Positions 32,050 through 41,954 of a DNA stretch of 64,000 nucleotides are shown here, piece after piece (position 1 is the first letter of the stretch; the number at the start of each line of letters is the position of its first letter). Both the position numbers and the translations under genes were made by a program. The notes below the pieces were generated by a model. That model saw nothing but the letters and a program-made list of their open reading frames with translations. It had not been told where the DNA came from and did no database searches. The DNA comes from Hygrocybe punicea (lineage: Eukaryota > Basidiomycota > Agaricomycetes > Agaricales > Hygrophoraceae), in contig OY744461.1 in NCBI GenBank assembly GCA_963556145.1, forward strand, positions 5,962,891 through 6,026,890. The letters run 5' to 3'.

Positions 32050-33308
32050 GTGATGGCGGAAGATATAATCCATGAAGTGGACGAAATTGTGCCACGCAAT
32101 ATACATCTCACCACTGCTTTGTACGTGATGGACAACTATTACAACTTCAAGGGTGCATGTTAGCAATATCCACCATATATATACTGGCTAGTATTTGACA
32201 CCAAATTGACAGCTGAACATCTGCAGGAAATCATATCTGCACGCTTAGACGATGATGAAAGTCAGCTTGCGAAGGCCACAAACGTAAGTCATTGGATTTG
32301 AAAAGGTATATCATATTGACCGCATTGCCAGATTGCAAATGTCAATATTGTGCATGTTGACTCTCCAAATTGCTGGAAGTTTACACTTCCAACCAATGAT
32401 GAATCCGAACATCAAGAATTGGTATTAAGTTTGCAAGCGATTTTGGTGGCGAAAGATCTTCCACCCATAACAACCAGGTATGTGCTAAATTTGTATCAAT
32501 TCCTTGAATACCATTCTGATGAACCACTGTAATAGTCAACCGGAACGCCGAACGCCCTTCATACGTCAAAGCATAGTTGTAACTGGCCTTGATACAATGG
32601 GCTTTCAATCCTATATCGATAACCTTCGGATTCTGCACCAGAAACTGGCTCGTCAATTTCCTGACAAAGCAATGCAAGCTTTTACGCCTTCTACATACAT
32701 GGATTACATGGCACTCGCAATAGGAACCCGATATTTCACTGATCGCCGACATGACAACACTTCCTCTCACATTCCATTCGAGTATGTCATCGATCCAAAA
32801 GGCATATTAACCTCACTTGCGAATTCCCGCTACTTTCATGGCCAGGACAATTGCGTACTTTATTACAAGTTGAAGTCTGATAGAAATCGACATTGGTGAG
32901 TGACGATGAATTGGGATCACATCCCTACTGATGGAAATATTTATTAGCTTCATTCCAACAAACCCAACTTGCTTTAGAATTGGTGATATAGTGGAGGTTC
33001 AGTTTACAATATCGGCAGTTCCGGTAAAGAAGGATAAATTCAAGATGATTCTGAATCTACGGTCATTGGCACTGGTAGACAGTGACTTCACAGAGGTAAC
33101 ACTTTAATACATCAAGAATTAAACGAATACTGATGTATATTCTCAGGAAGCAACTATGATTCGCAACAAGACAGCTTTGCCTACACCAACTACACAGCCC
33201 AGAATAGCCATCAAACGGCATGTTGGGTATGTGGAAGAGGGTAATGATGCAGAGGGTGTTGTGGAAACAAGGCGACGCTTCTATAATATGAATATAGACC
33301 GATGCTAA
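32050..33308 (+). pseudogene. Degenerate multi-exon gene of a repeated fungal family
   Basis: Readable blocks: EVDEIVPRNIHLTTALYV, then a TAG at 32,159, then WLVFDTKLTAEHLQEIISA. After an intron comes VHVDSPNCWKFTLPTNDE, after another RRTPFIRQSIVVTGLDTMG and CVLYYKLKSDRNRHW, then FRIGDIVEVQFTISAVPVKK and a last exon ending at 33,308. Introns have proper GT-AG ends (for example 33,092-33,147). Only the TAG and the lack of a clear start argue for decay. The ending (GDIVEVQ, then LRSLALVDSDF) is one I recall from multi-copy hypothetical proteins of Agaricomycetes. It is close to the three intact unknown genes, with which it may share an origin. Confidence 0.55.
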
Positions 33309-33349
33309 TGTATAATATTGTATGTGTACTCAACCCGTTGATATGTTAC

Positions 33350-33869
33350 AGCTGTTTTGCTATCTGATGGCAGCAACTGCACCTTTTTGAATCAATTGAG
33401 AAATTTGGACTTGGTAGAATTTTGGGTGCTGTGTTTTGTATCTCATGAAATACTATTTGGATTAAGATGGTTATACAGGGAAAGTTGTACTATGTCTTGA
33501 GGACTATCTACGCCTGTAATTACATTTGAACAATATTTAGGATATAGTGAGTTGTTGATGAAATAAAAGGTAGACCAGTACTTTTTGACGCCCAAAATGA
33601 TACTGTCAAATTATGACATCGAAAGAGCTCATATGAAGAAGACTGGAGGGAGAAGGTTGTTCATCTTTTCAAGGCCTAGAAGTACATATACCATATTCTT
33701 CTCTATTTTTGTCCTTTGAGCCGTCATTGCATCTGTACTATGTTTGTCTGTCACTAGGCTCGAAATACAACCAGAATCATAAACTGTATAACCATCTTGA
33801 TCCAAGCAGTATTTCATGAGATACAAAACACAGCACCCAAAATTCTACCAAGTCCAAATTTCTCAATGT
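33350..33869. mobile_element. Diverged foldback MITE related to 1.86-2.67 kb
   Basis: It begins TTACAGCTGTTTTGC and has terminal arms of about 80 bp (33,390-33,470 against 33,790-33,866). The left part follows the 1.86-kb element at many positions (GGACTTGGTAGAA; GTATCTCATGAA). The right arm is shortened and the outermost right end is missing. Confidence 0.75.
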
Positions 33870-35072
33870 GCCTTTTTGCTGAAAAGATGAGAATGAGCTA
33901 TTGAAAATCCATTATCTACCTATAATCCAGATTTAATGTTTGCATATTCTCTTTGTATCACCACTGGATAGCTAACTATATCCAATGTTCAATGTGTACT
34001 GATCACATATGACAATAGTAACCTGAACATATTGACCGAACACATTGACCGAACACACTGAACATGTCCAATATGTTCGGTTTGTGGTCCATGAAACTGA
34101 ATTACAATTCATTGTACAAATTCAATCAAACTACCTTTACTTCGCATATGTGATGCATAACCTTTTGTTCAAAGACGTGTCATATTAACTGGACGAAATC
34201 TGCAGGTACAACAAGCATATTTACTCCTTTATATCTAAATTGATGACGAAATTCACTGCTGTACTGAGAAGCCTATGTTGCTATGTTCCTGCATTGATAC
34301 CATTGGATTGTATCTTGGCCCAACCTTCACTTCTTCCCATCCTGCCATAAATATGATGCTTTGCTATTTAATAATTGCTTTCCAATCATATTATTTTGTT
34401 CTGGCATGATTGGAGCTTCTCTTGAACTAATTATGTTCCTTGTCCTTGTGTCTGGATCTCGAATCATTATGCAGTTGACTGCATTTATTGTACTATTTTC
34501 GTGTCCTTTGATGAAACATCAACAAATTATACACCTCACCCTTATGAGCCCATTCAATGAATACATTGAAACAGCATCTGGGGTACCAATGTGTGAACTC
34601 CATAGTTTCTCAATGTTGATAGCTCTGCTTGCACTTTCTCTGCTTCAATATGGGATGTCAAATATGGCACATAATGCACATCCAACAACTGTCCAGACTT
34701 TTATTTCTGCTATTATTTGTGCAATTGCAATGCCCCGGATTCAGGTAGGGACATCTGCAAAACACTTTGTGCCGAAAAATGATGAACCCGCTGGTTAAAC
34801 CAGTGTTAAACCTGTTCCTTGTGATTCCAATGTACATAGCTGTTATATGTATCTGTAAACAAAGATATCATATCTGGTTCATTCAGTCTATATTGCACTG
34901 GCAATTCCTCAGAATACAGCAGGGATACTAGTTGGACAATACAGAACTCTCAGTACTGTTCAGACAGGTTTTCAACTCATCCATATGTCATAATGCACAT
35001 TACACCAACAAAGAATACGATTATTGTCATGAAGTCGACTTAGCAGTGGACTACACTTTCCCAACTTGGCAC
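33870..35072. other. Repeat debris, no gene seen
   Basis: At 34,020-34,090 it contains repeated ACCGAACACATTG and the inverse ATGTTCGGT. At about 34,680-34,780 lies a diverged relative of the 46.8-46.96 kb repeat (TTATTTGTGCAATTGCAATG and flanking words). The 145-codon open frame near 34.36 kb is hydrophobic but has no recognisable domain. Confidence 0.45.
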
Positions 35073-35281
35073 CTTTGATCTGGTGACCTTATTGTTCTTG
35101 CTCATTTGAGACAACAAATTCTCACAGTTACAAAGTCAGCAGTCACACAGTTTCAAATTTATTCACAGGGCTTCAAAATTGTTCCCACAGTTTACAATAA
35201 TTGTTCCCACGGCTTGGCAAATTAGAGTCTGACCCTGAGTTGAAAAATCCACCGTATAGAACGATTCCCTTATAGGGACTC
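35073..35281 (-). repeat. Dispersed 205-bp repeat, copy 1
   Basis: It is the reverse complement of 45,294-45,503. On the minus strand it starts GAGTCCCTATAAGGGAATCG and contains two or three GTGGGAACAATT words. Both copies begin at the same base, so this is probably the end of an element. Confidence 0.8.
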
Positions 35282-35514
35282 GTAACTTTTACTATCAGCT
35301 ATCAGCCATTACAGGAGCTACTTATCCCCAATGACAATCTTTGAAACTACTGTGTAGTTTCAAAATTATTCTCATTTTTAGAGCAATATTGGTAAAGTTG
35401 CACTTTAAGGGTCTGAAATTGGCAGGGAGGTATCAATGAATCATGAATGTCTCTCTATGTAGCCAGCATGGGGTTGAATTGTCGTGTACTACACAATGCA
35501 TCCACGAGAACGGC

Positions 35515-35880
35515 AACAGCAGCAAAATGAGGTGGTTGTCATTGTCATTGTTGTGGTTGTCATTTGTGGGTTTTCTTGTTGTTGTTGTTGTATTTGCGCT
35601 TGTCATGGTTGTGGTGTTAGAAAATATCAGAACTTAGTTCAAGTAAGAAATTAATGTTGAAAATAAAGTAAATAGCAAAGAAAAAACCTACCTGTGACAG
35701 ACCCATGAAAACCTGTCAGCTGTGGATAACGGGTATGGTTTTGACATGGTGTGCAAACCAAAGCACCATACCCAAACCCGCATTACCCATTTTAGAATAT
35801 CCCTGGGTAAACCCGTACCCATGCTGTGCCTTATGGATGTTGGGTGTTGGGGGTCAAGTGTTTGTTGCTGCTCTTGGTCA
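35515..35880. repeat. Dispersed repeat, copy of 53,385-53,672
   Basis: It shares a TTGTCATTGTCATTGT-type run, AATAAAGTAAATAGC, and GGTATGGTTTTGACATGG followed by an imperfect palindrome around CACCATACC. It has the same orientation in both places. Confidence 0.75.
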
Positions 35881-36501
35881 TGTTTAGTTGACATGTCTCA
35901 TTGACTGTCATGTGACATTCACGTGTCCTAAATTGGTCTGTGCACCAAACAGATGTATATAAGGCTCTGAAACTGTCATATCCATGCAACTCCAAAGGAT
36001 TCTGATAAACTCCACTCTGGACTTTTCCACCGTTTTATCTTATCTTATCCTCTCACATGTGTTATTGTTCCTTTCCCTTGTTACACCCTATTCTTCTTCG
36101 TCTCCGTTTCTCCAAACTCCTATCTGTTCCTTCCCCTTGTCACTGTACATAGCAACCTTTGGTTACTTTTATCCTTCTCCAAACTCCGGTTCCCCTTCCA
36201 GAGTTCTTATTACCTTTACGTTACTAAGGACGTAACAATTAGTTTACCAAGTATATAAGTTAGAACTACAAGTCCTGTAACTCCATTCAGAAAATCAAAT
36301 TGAGTTCCCCTCATCCTCAAACTTAGGACTTCGCCTTAAGCTCACTATTAGTCTCCGTCTTTAGTCTGGACCTCTGGACTAATTCCACTGTCTGCTTGTG
36401 CTTACTCAGTACGACTCAAGGAAGTAGCATAACTACTTCAAGAGTTCGCACCTCTGGTCCTCCAACAACTCCATTCCGCCCGGAGTTGTACATCTCTAAC
36501 A
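35881..36501 (+). repeat. Possible solo LTR, 620 bp
   Basis: It starts TGTTTAGTTGACATG and ends CATCTCTAACA, so the ends pair as TGTTTAG/CTAACA. A TATA-like GTATATAAGG lies at about 35,955 and is followed by a C/T-rich stretch. No matching 5-bp target duplication was seen (GGTCA before, GAAAC after), and no second copy is in the window. Confidence 0.3.
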
Positions 36502-37088
36502 GAAACCTCACATATTTGATTCAAGGCATTCCTCCTTTAGTAATTAATAACAATAAATTAGTAATAAGATAAATAAGATATATAAATAGCTGATTTACTA
36601 ATGATTTTTGTTGTAGACTCCACATGGAGCTATGTGCACAGAATCCATGTGGAATCCACATGGAATCTACATGTCTACATGAAATCCATGTGGAATTAAC
36701 CTGGCATGGGAGTGAATTTTTGAGTGGCGAAATGTCAATTTGACTGGGATGGAATTCATGTGGAATCTACCTGGAATTCACATTGTCCCACTGGGAATCA
36801 GTGGTAAAGGGTAAAGACCTCAGGAATCTAACCATATTTGATTTGTTAATTTGTATTTGTTTGTTATGTGGCCAAGTTGCAACATCACTTATAAATATTA
36901 ATTGTCTTCTAACAAACACGAAGAATGAGTGTGAATTAGAATTAAGTCTATGTACGAATCTGGCAAGTTGTGGCGCGTCTGCCTCTCAGCTCGTGCCACC
37001 ACCACTTGCCACTTCAAAAGATCTTCCCTGCTCAATAGAGCAGATTATCTCTTTCATTTCACTCCGAAATCACACACCAACTCCTTTG
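36502..37088. other. Spacer with TCCACATGGA-type repeats
   Basis: At 36,615-36,785 CATGTGGAAT / ATTCCACATG words recur in both orientations. Similar words occur at 52,390-52,510. The open frame through 36,783-37,088 joins gag in frame, but does not look like part of it. Confidence 0.45.
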
Positions 37089-37807
37089 ATGCCTCGACTC
37101 CTCTTTGACCCTGTGCAACTCCAGTGCCCTGACTACGCATCTGCCTTTTATGCCCAAACTCGAGCACCCTTTGTCAATGCCACAACAACAGAGGCGCAAG
37201 CAGTACAACTGCTCACCAACGTCTGGACAGCCGGTAACAACCTAGAGAAGCAATTATGGCAGGATCAGATACACAACAACGCCGCAGAACAAGCAGAACA
37301 GTTGTTACAGATGCAAGCGGCCGCAGAACAACACGCTCTCCTAGCTGCCCAAGAACGAGAGGATGTGCGAAAGGAAGAGATGAAGAAGAACAAGGCCAAG
37401 TACATCCCCATCCTGAATCGGCTGATGCCCTCCATCACCCCCGTCTTCGCGTCCAACTACGCCACCAAGAAGATGGATAGAGGGCAATACGTCGAACTCT
37501 GGAACTACACTAATGAGGGCCTAGATGAGGCAATGCAGGCACATGCCACAGTCGACGACGACGCCATGGTGATGGCTCGACATCCTGGGTACCGGCTGCT
37601 GCTGCCAGAGACTCCAACAAGGCCCTTGATGACAGGGACGTCAAATGGGAAGATTTCTGTCAAGCTGTCCCCCGGATGATCCTTGCCATGGAAGAGGCCG
37701 ACTGGCCAGCTGATCGCATGGCCATGCTCACCTCCTTCTGGGGCAAGCTTCAGATCCACGAGATGCGGTCCTCTCACGACCCCCTCGACCAGAAAGCCCT
37801 GCTCTTA
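37089..37807 (+). pseudogene. DIRS gag, first part
   Basis: The ATG at 37,089 gives MPRLLFDPVQLQCPDYASAF. The product has an Ala/Gln/Glu-rich coiled coil (EQAEQLLQMQAAAEQHALL) and then FASNYATKKMDRGQYVELWN. Near 37,600, in a CTGCTGCTG run, the meaningful frame changes: DDRDVKWEDFCQAVPRM continues in another frame and ends LDQKALLL at the insertion. Gag packages the element RNA in the cytoplasm. A frameshift and a 1.25-kb insertion both break it. The open sequence upstream of 37,089 is probably unrelated. Confidence 0.7.
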
Positions 37808-39060
37808 CTTGTTTAGTGGGCCAGTGCTGCGCATGGCATGAACGAGTTCTTTTTTTCCCCTCCTCACTTTCATCATAGCAACCTCTCACCATAGCAACAT
37901 AAAAATAGAAGAAAAAACCTGCATAGCATGTCTCAACTTCCTCTCCCACTGTCATGTCTTCTTTACTTCATCATTATGCAATACTCTCAGCCAAAAAAGA
38001 GAGCAACACAATACATCAACTGTCAAATACAACTGTCTTTAAACAGTATGATAACAATTGACTTACATTTGCTAAACTCTACTTCTCCATAACTTTGCTG
38101 CACAACAGATGATAACATGAAGACAGCTGTACTTGAGTGGACCAATGTTGCATATGGCATGAACAAAGTCTTGTTTCTATTATTGAATTTTTATTTGTAT
38201 GATTATTACAAACATCAATAAGTGATTTTGCTTGAAATATATAATTAGTATATAATATATACAGCGATATCACATTGAATTATATGTTTTAAGTAAAAAT
38301 ATCATTATATCATCTGAGTTACACTAATTTCTGCTTATATGGCTGATATTTCTATATATAGTAACAGTGGTCACATGTGACTATGACTCCTGTGATCACC
38401 TTGAAATTTAGGATATATGGTGTAAAATTGCCTTATATGGTTAGACTGGTCACATGTGACTATCACCATTGCGATCAGCAAAAAATTTGCTATACAATAT
38501 CAGAAATTGCCTTATATGGTTAGAGTGGTCACATGTGACTGTCACATGTGACCCGAAATGATAATATTAGGCAGCAGTTCAATTTTCAGCTGAATCTGAT
38601 AAGAAATAAGGCCAGGATAAATATTTTGAATATAATTGTATTTGTGTAATGAATATGATGAGCAGTATGTGATTTAGCATATATTATGCAAAATTACCAT
38701 ATATGGTTAGACTGGTCACATGTGACTGTCACACCTTGCCCGAAATGTTTATATTTGTCAGCAGTTCAATTTTCAGCTAATTCCGATGAGAACTGAAGGG
38801 TGTATGAATATTTTGAATATAATTGGGAGGTAATTTGTCTTGTGTAAGACATCCCATATTTGGATGCTTATGTAAGCCACTCCAAACATGGCCCAGATTT
38901 TATGTTACATTCCAACATAAGAAGTAGAATCATATCTATTGCCCAAAAGAAAATTCTCTATAGGCGATGCAAAAACATTAATGAATTAATTAATTATGAA
39001 CCTTCACTGAACCAGGTCTGATAAAGAACGAGTCTTTTAATAAATTAAAAGAACTCGTAA
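37808..39060 (+). mobile_element. 1.25-kb noncoding element, copy 2
   Basis: It starts CTTGTTTAGTGGGCCAGT and ends ATTAAAAGAACTCGTAA, with the last 33 bases able to fold as a hairpin. It splits gag between LLL and YQARQRR. Five forms of GTCACATGTGACT lie between 38,370 and 38,730. Part of the left end (TGGACCAATGTTGCATATGG at about 38,140) repeats the terminal sequence, so it may be a partial dimer. It matches 13,590-14,840 over its full length in reverse orientation. Confidence 0.87.
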
Positions 39061-39994
39061 TACCAGGCCAGACAACGACGCCTATGGCACCTCACCATCC
39101 CCTCGCCCCGCGGCGCCTACAACATCTCTATAATAGATGAATCTGTCTTGCACAAAACCAAAGAAGAGGTATACTGGGAAGATCGGAAGCACAAGGACAA
39201 CATCAAGGACTTCCGCGTGAGTCCTCCCTCCCTCCCTCTAATGACGGATCACTTGCTGACTGTCGCCCCCCCCCACATTTCCCTCTACCGTTACCTACCA
39301 AAAAACAATAACCTTCACCCTCCTCTTTACATCACGCATGCCTCCTCTGCTCCACGCACGCCCCCTCTTGCTCTATGCATGCCCCTTATTTGCTCCATGC
39401 ATGCCACACCCTTGCTCCATGCATGCCACACCCTTGCTCCATGCATGCCACACCCTTGCTCCACGCATGCCACACCCTTGCTCTATGCATGCTCCTCTGC
39501 TCCTGCGCCCTACGCACCCATGCACTCAGGCTGACCAGGACATTAGTTCCACCCACAGCACCCCTTACAACGTCTCCCCCTCCAGACGGAGCCGAGAGCA
39601 CAAGCGGTTAACCGACACTCGCAGAAGATCTGGGTCTCCACCCCGGCTTCGTGACAGCCAAGGATGTCCAGAAAAGAAGTCGGATTTTCAGGCAGGCGCA
39701 GGCAGTGGGGGCTACTCTGCCTGCGCCGTATGCCTCGGTCGCCACCCACACAGAATTGTGGAATGCGCCGCAACACATACCTGGGATGGGCTCCACCTTG
39801 CGCTTGCACAGCGCATCAACAAGTCCCTCTTGCTCCGCGATGGCCGCCCCATCTGCGTCGACTTCCAACGCGTTGCCGGCTGCACCAGCACCCGCCACAA
39901 CAATCGTCACCTCTGCTCCGGATGTGGTCATACCACTCATGGCGCACAAGGCTGTCCTCGAGCGCAGAAAGCATCAAGCCCTCACTCCCTATAA
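39061..39994 (+). pseudogene. DIRS gag, second part with CCHC-like knuckles
   Basis: It resumes as YQARQRRLWHLTIPSPRGA and runs to KDNIKDF at about 39,216, where a donor-like GTGAGT begins an intron or insertion carrying a 22-bp array. It continues at about 39,533 (acceptor CAG) and ends at 39,994. The last part has CAVCLGRHPHRIVEC and LCSGCGHTTHGAQGCPR, the Cys/His knuckles common at the C-terminus of fungal DIRS gag. Its end overlaps the RT start by about 55 bp in a different frame. Confidence 0.65.
39360..39500. repeat. 22-bp tandem array inside DIRS gag
   Basis: About five units of TTGCTCCATGCATGCCACACCC, with variants TATGCATGC at the edges. Each unit contains the palindrome GCATGC. It lies between two coding parts of gag and is probably intronic. 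Confidence 0.88.
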
Positions 39995-41954
39995 ACCGGA
40001 TGCTTGGGAAGCACTACTCCATTCAACCAACATCTGGCCTCGCTATGATCACCTCCCTCGAAGTATGCGATACGGTTTCAATCTTGAGATACCCACCATT
40101 TCACGCACCCAAGCGCCGCCAAACAAAGACTCCATCATTGAACATAGTTCCGAATTCCAAAAAATTGTATCCAAAGAGCTGTCCAAAGGCCGATACCTGG
40201 GCCCCTTCTCACAGTCAACTCTTGAGATACTCATCGGCCCCTTCCAGACGGCCCCCTTTGGCATCATACCCAAACCAGGCCGACCGAATCACTTCCGCAA
40301 CGTACAAAACTATTCGTTCCCTCATAAGACCTCAGCAAAATTCCCAAGCCCCTCTATCAACTCCCAGATCGACTCGGACCGCTTCCCCAGCACCTGGGAG
40401 ACTTTCTCAATTGTGTCCTTACTCATCTCACGCCTGCCCCCCGGCTCTCAGGCAGCCACAAGAGATGTGGCAGAGGCATACCGGACCATCCCCCTGCACC
40501 CCTCCCAATGGCCAGGTGCCGTTGTCCGACTCGCTGCTGACGAATTTTGCATCGACACTGCCACCTGCTTTGGGGTGGCACCATCTGCTGGAGTGTATGG
40601 CTCCGTCAGTGACACAGGCACCAAGCTATTCCGTTGCCATGGGATGGCGCCTCTCTCCAAATGGGTCGACAACCACATTTTCTTCCAGATCCTTCGAGAG
40701 CACCTCCTGGAATACAACATGCGTCGCAGAGACTGGCATGCCGACATTACCCCCCGTGGCCGACATCACGATGGTGGGTGCCTCTGGTTTGGCGGGAGAG
40801 TTTTTCCCGATGGCACCCTTGAAGAATTTGACGAAGACTGCTCTTCCCCCTGCCTCGATCTATCATCCTGCTCACCCCGCCCCTCCGGGGACCAACTCTT
40901 CGCCTACAACTTCGACGACATTGATCGCCTGTCCGATCAGCTTGGTATCCCCTGGGAAAAATCCAAGGACCTGCCCTTTGCTTCAACGACGACATTCATC
41001 GGCCTGGATTGGAACCTGGAAACACTCACGGTCTCCCTCCCACCAAAGAAGAAGACCAAATACCTCGCCTCAATCCACGAATGGGAGCACTCGCCTACCC
41101 ACACCCTTGGCGACGTACAACAAATCTACGGAAAGCTCCTTCATGCATCCCTGGTGGTCCCTCCAGGCCGTGCCTACCTCACTGGCCTGGAGAACATGCT
41201 GGGCATCTACGGTGACCGTCCTCTCATGCCACGCCACGCTGACCGGACAATCCGTGAAGACCTGCAATGGTGGTGCGCCAAACTGGCCCAACCATTCCTT
41301 GGCCGGACAATCCCAAGCCCTGTCCACCTCACAGACCTCCACGCCTTCTCAGATGCCAGTTCAGGCATTGGCATCGGAATCGTCATTGCTGGCCGCTGGC
41401 ATGCTTGGCGCCTCATTCCAGGATGGCAGACCCTTAATGGTAAACGTGACATCGGCTGAGCGGAGGCCCTGGGATTTGAACTCCTCATTCGATCAGTCGC
41501 CTGGTCTGCAACAACTGGCCACCACTTTGAATTATTTGGGGACAACATGGGAGTCATCGAAGACTGGCCAAACAGCCGCAGCAGGAACGCAGCCATCAAC
41601 GATGTCTTTAAACGCATCCACAACTTCATCGAGTCTTGTGATTCCATTCTCTCGATCCATGCAACCTACATCCCCAACAAATCCAACCCAGCTGATGGCC
41701 CCTCCCGGGGCATCTATCCTCCCTACCACCTCCTCTTACCCCCTTTTGAGATACCAGCCGGTCTCGACCGCTTCATCATTGATGCGACCCTACCATATTC
41801 AGACATTGAGCTCAACCTGCTCCGAGAGGGCCGATACCCCAAACCAACCGCAAAGCTCATTGCGGATTCTCTCGGGAATCCTGGTCCCCCACAGAAACAG
41901 CCCACTAACTTCAAAACTGAGCTGCGAGCCCTCCAAAGCCAATGGTCCGGTTGA
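39939..41954 (+). pseudogene. DIRS reverse transcriptase / RNase H
   Basis: From MAHKAVLERRKHQAL: the RT domain carries ATRDVAEAYRTIPLHPSQ (first catalytic Asp) and PLSKWVDNHIFF at about 40,670, where DIRS elements have VDDHIFF. The second catalytic Asp is therefore Asn (GAC to AAC). RNase H residues follow: FSDASSGIGIG at about 41,350, then GDIG*AEALGFELL with TGA at 41,457-41,459 in place of Trp, and LFGDNMGVIEDW. Reading continues to a stop at 41,952-41,954. It would copy element RNA into DNA; the lost Asp and the stop codon make this copy inactive. Confidence 0.85.

Noticed and set aside
35881..36501. A full Copia or Gypsy retrotransposon around the possible LTR
   Set aside because: No second LTR, primer-binding site or pol sequence adjoins it, and no target duplication was seen; kept only as a low-confidence solo LTR.
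39338..39611. Cys/His/Met-rich open frames in the gag region
   Set aside because: They read through the 22-bp array; 22 bp cycles through all frames.
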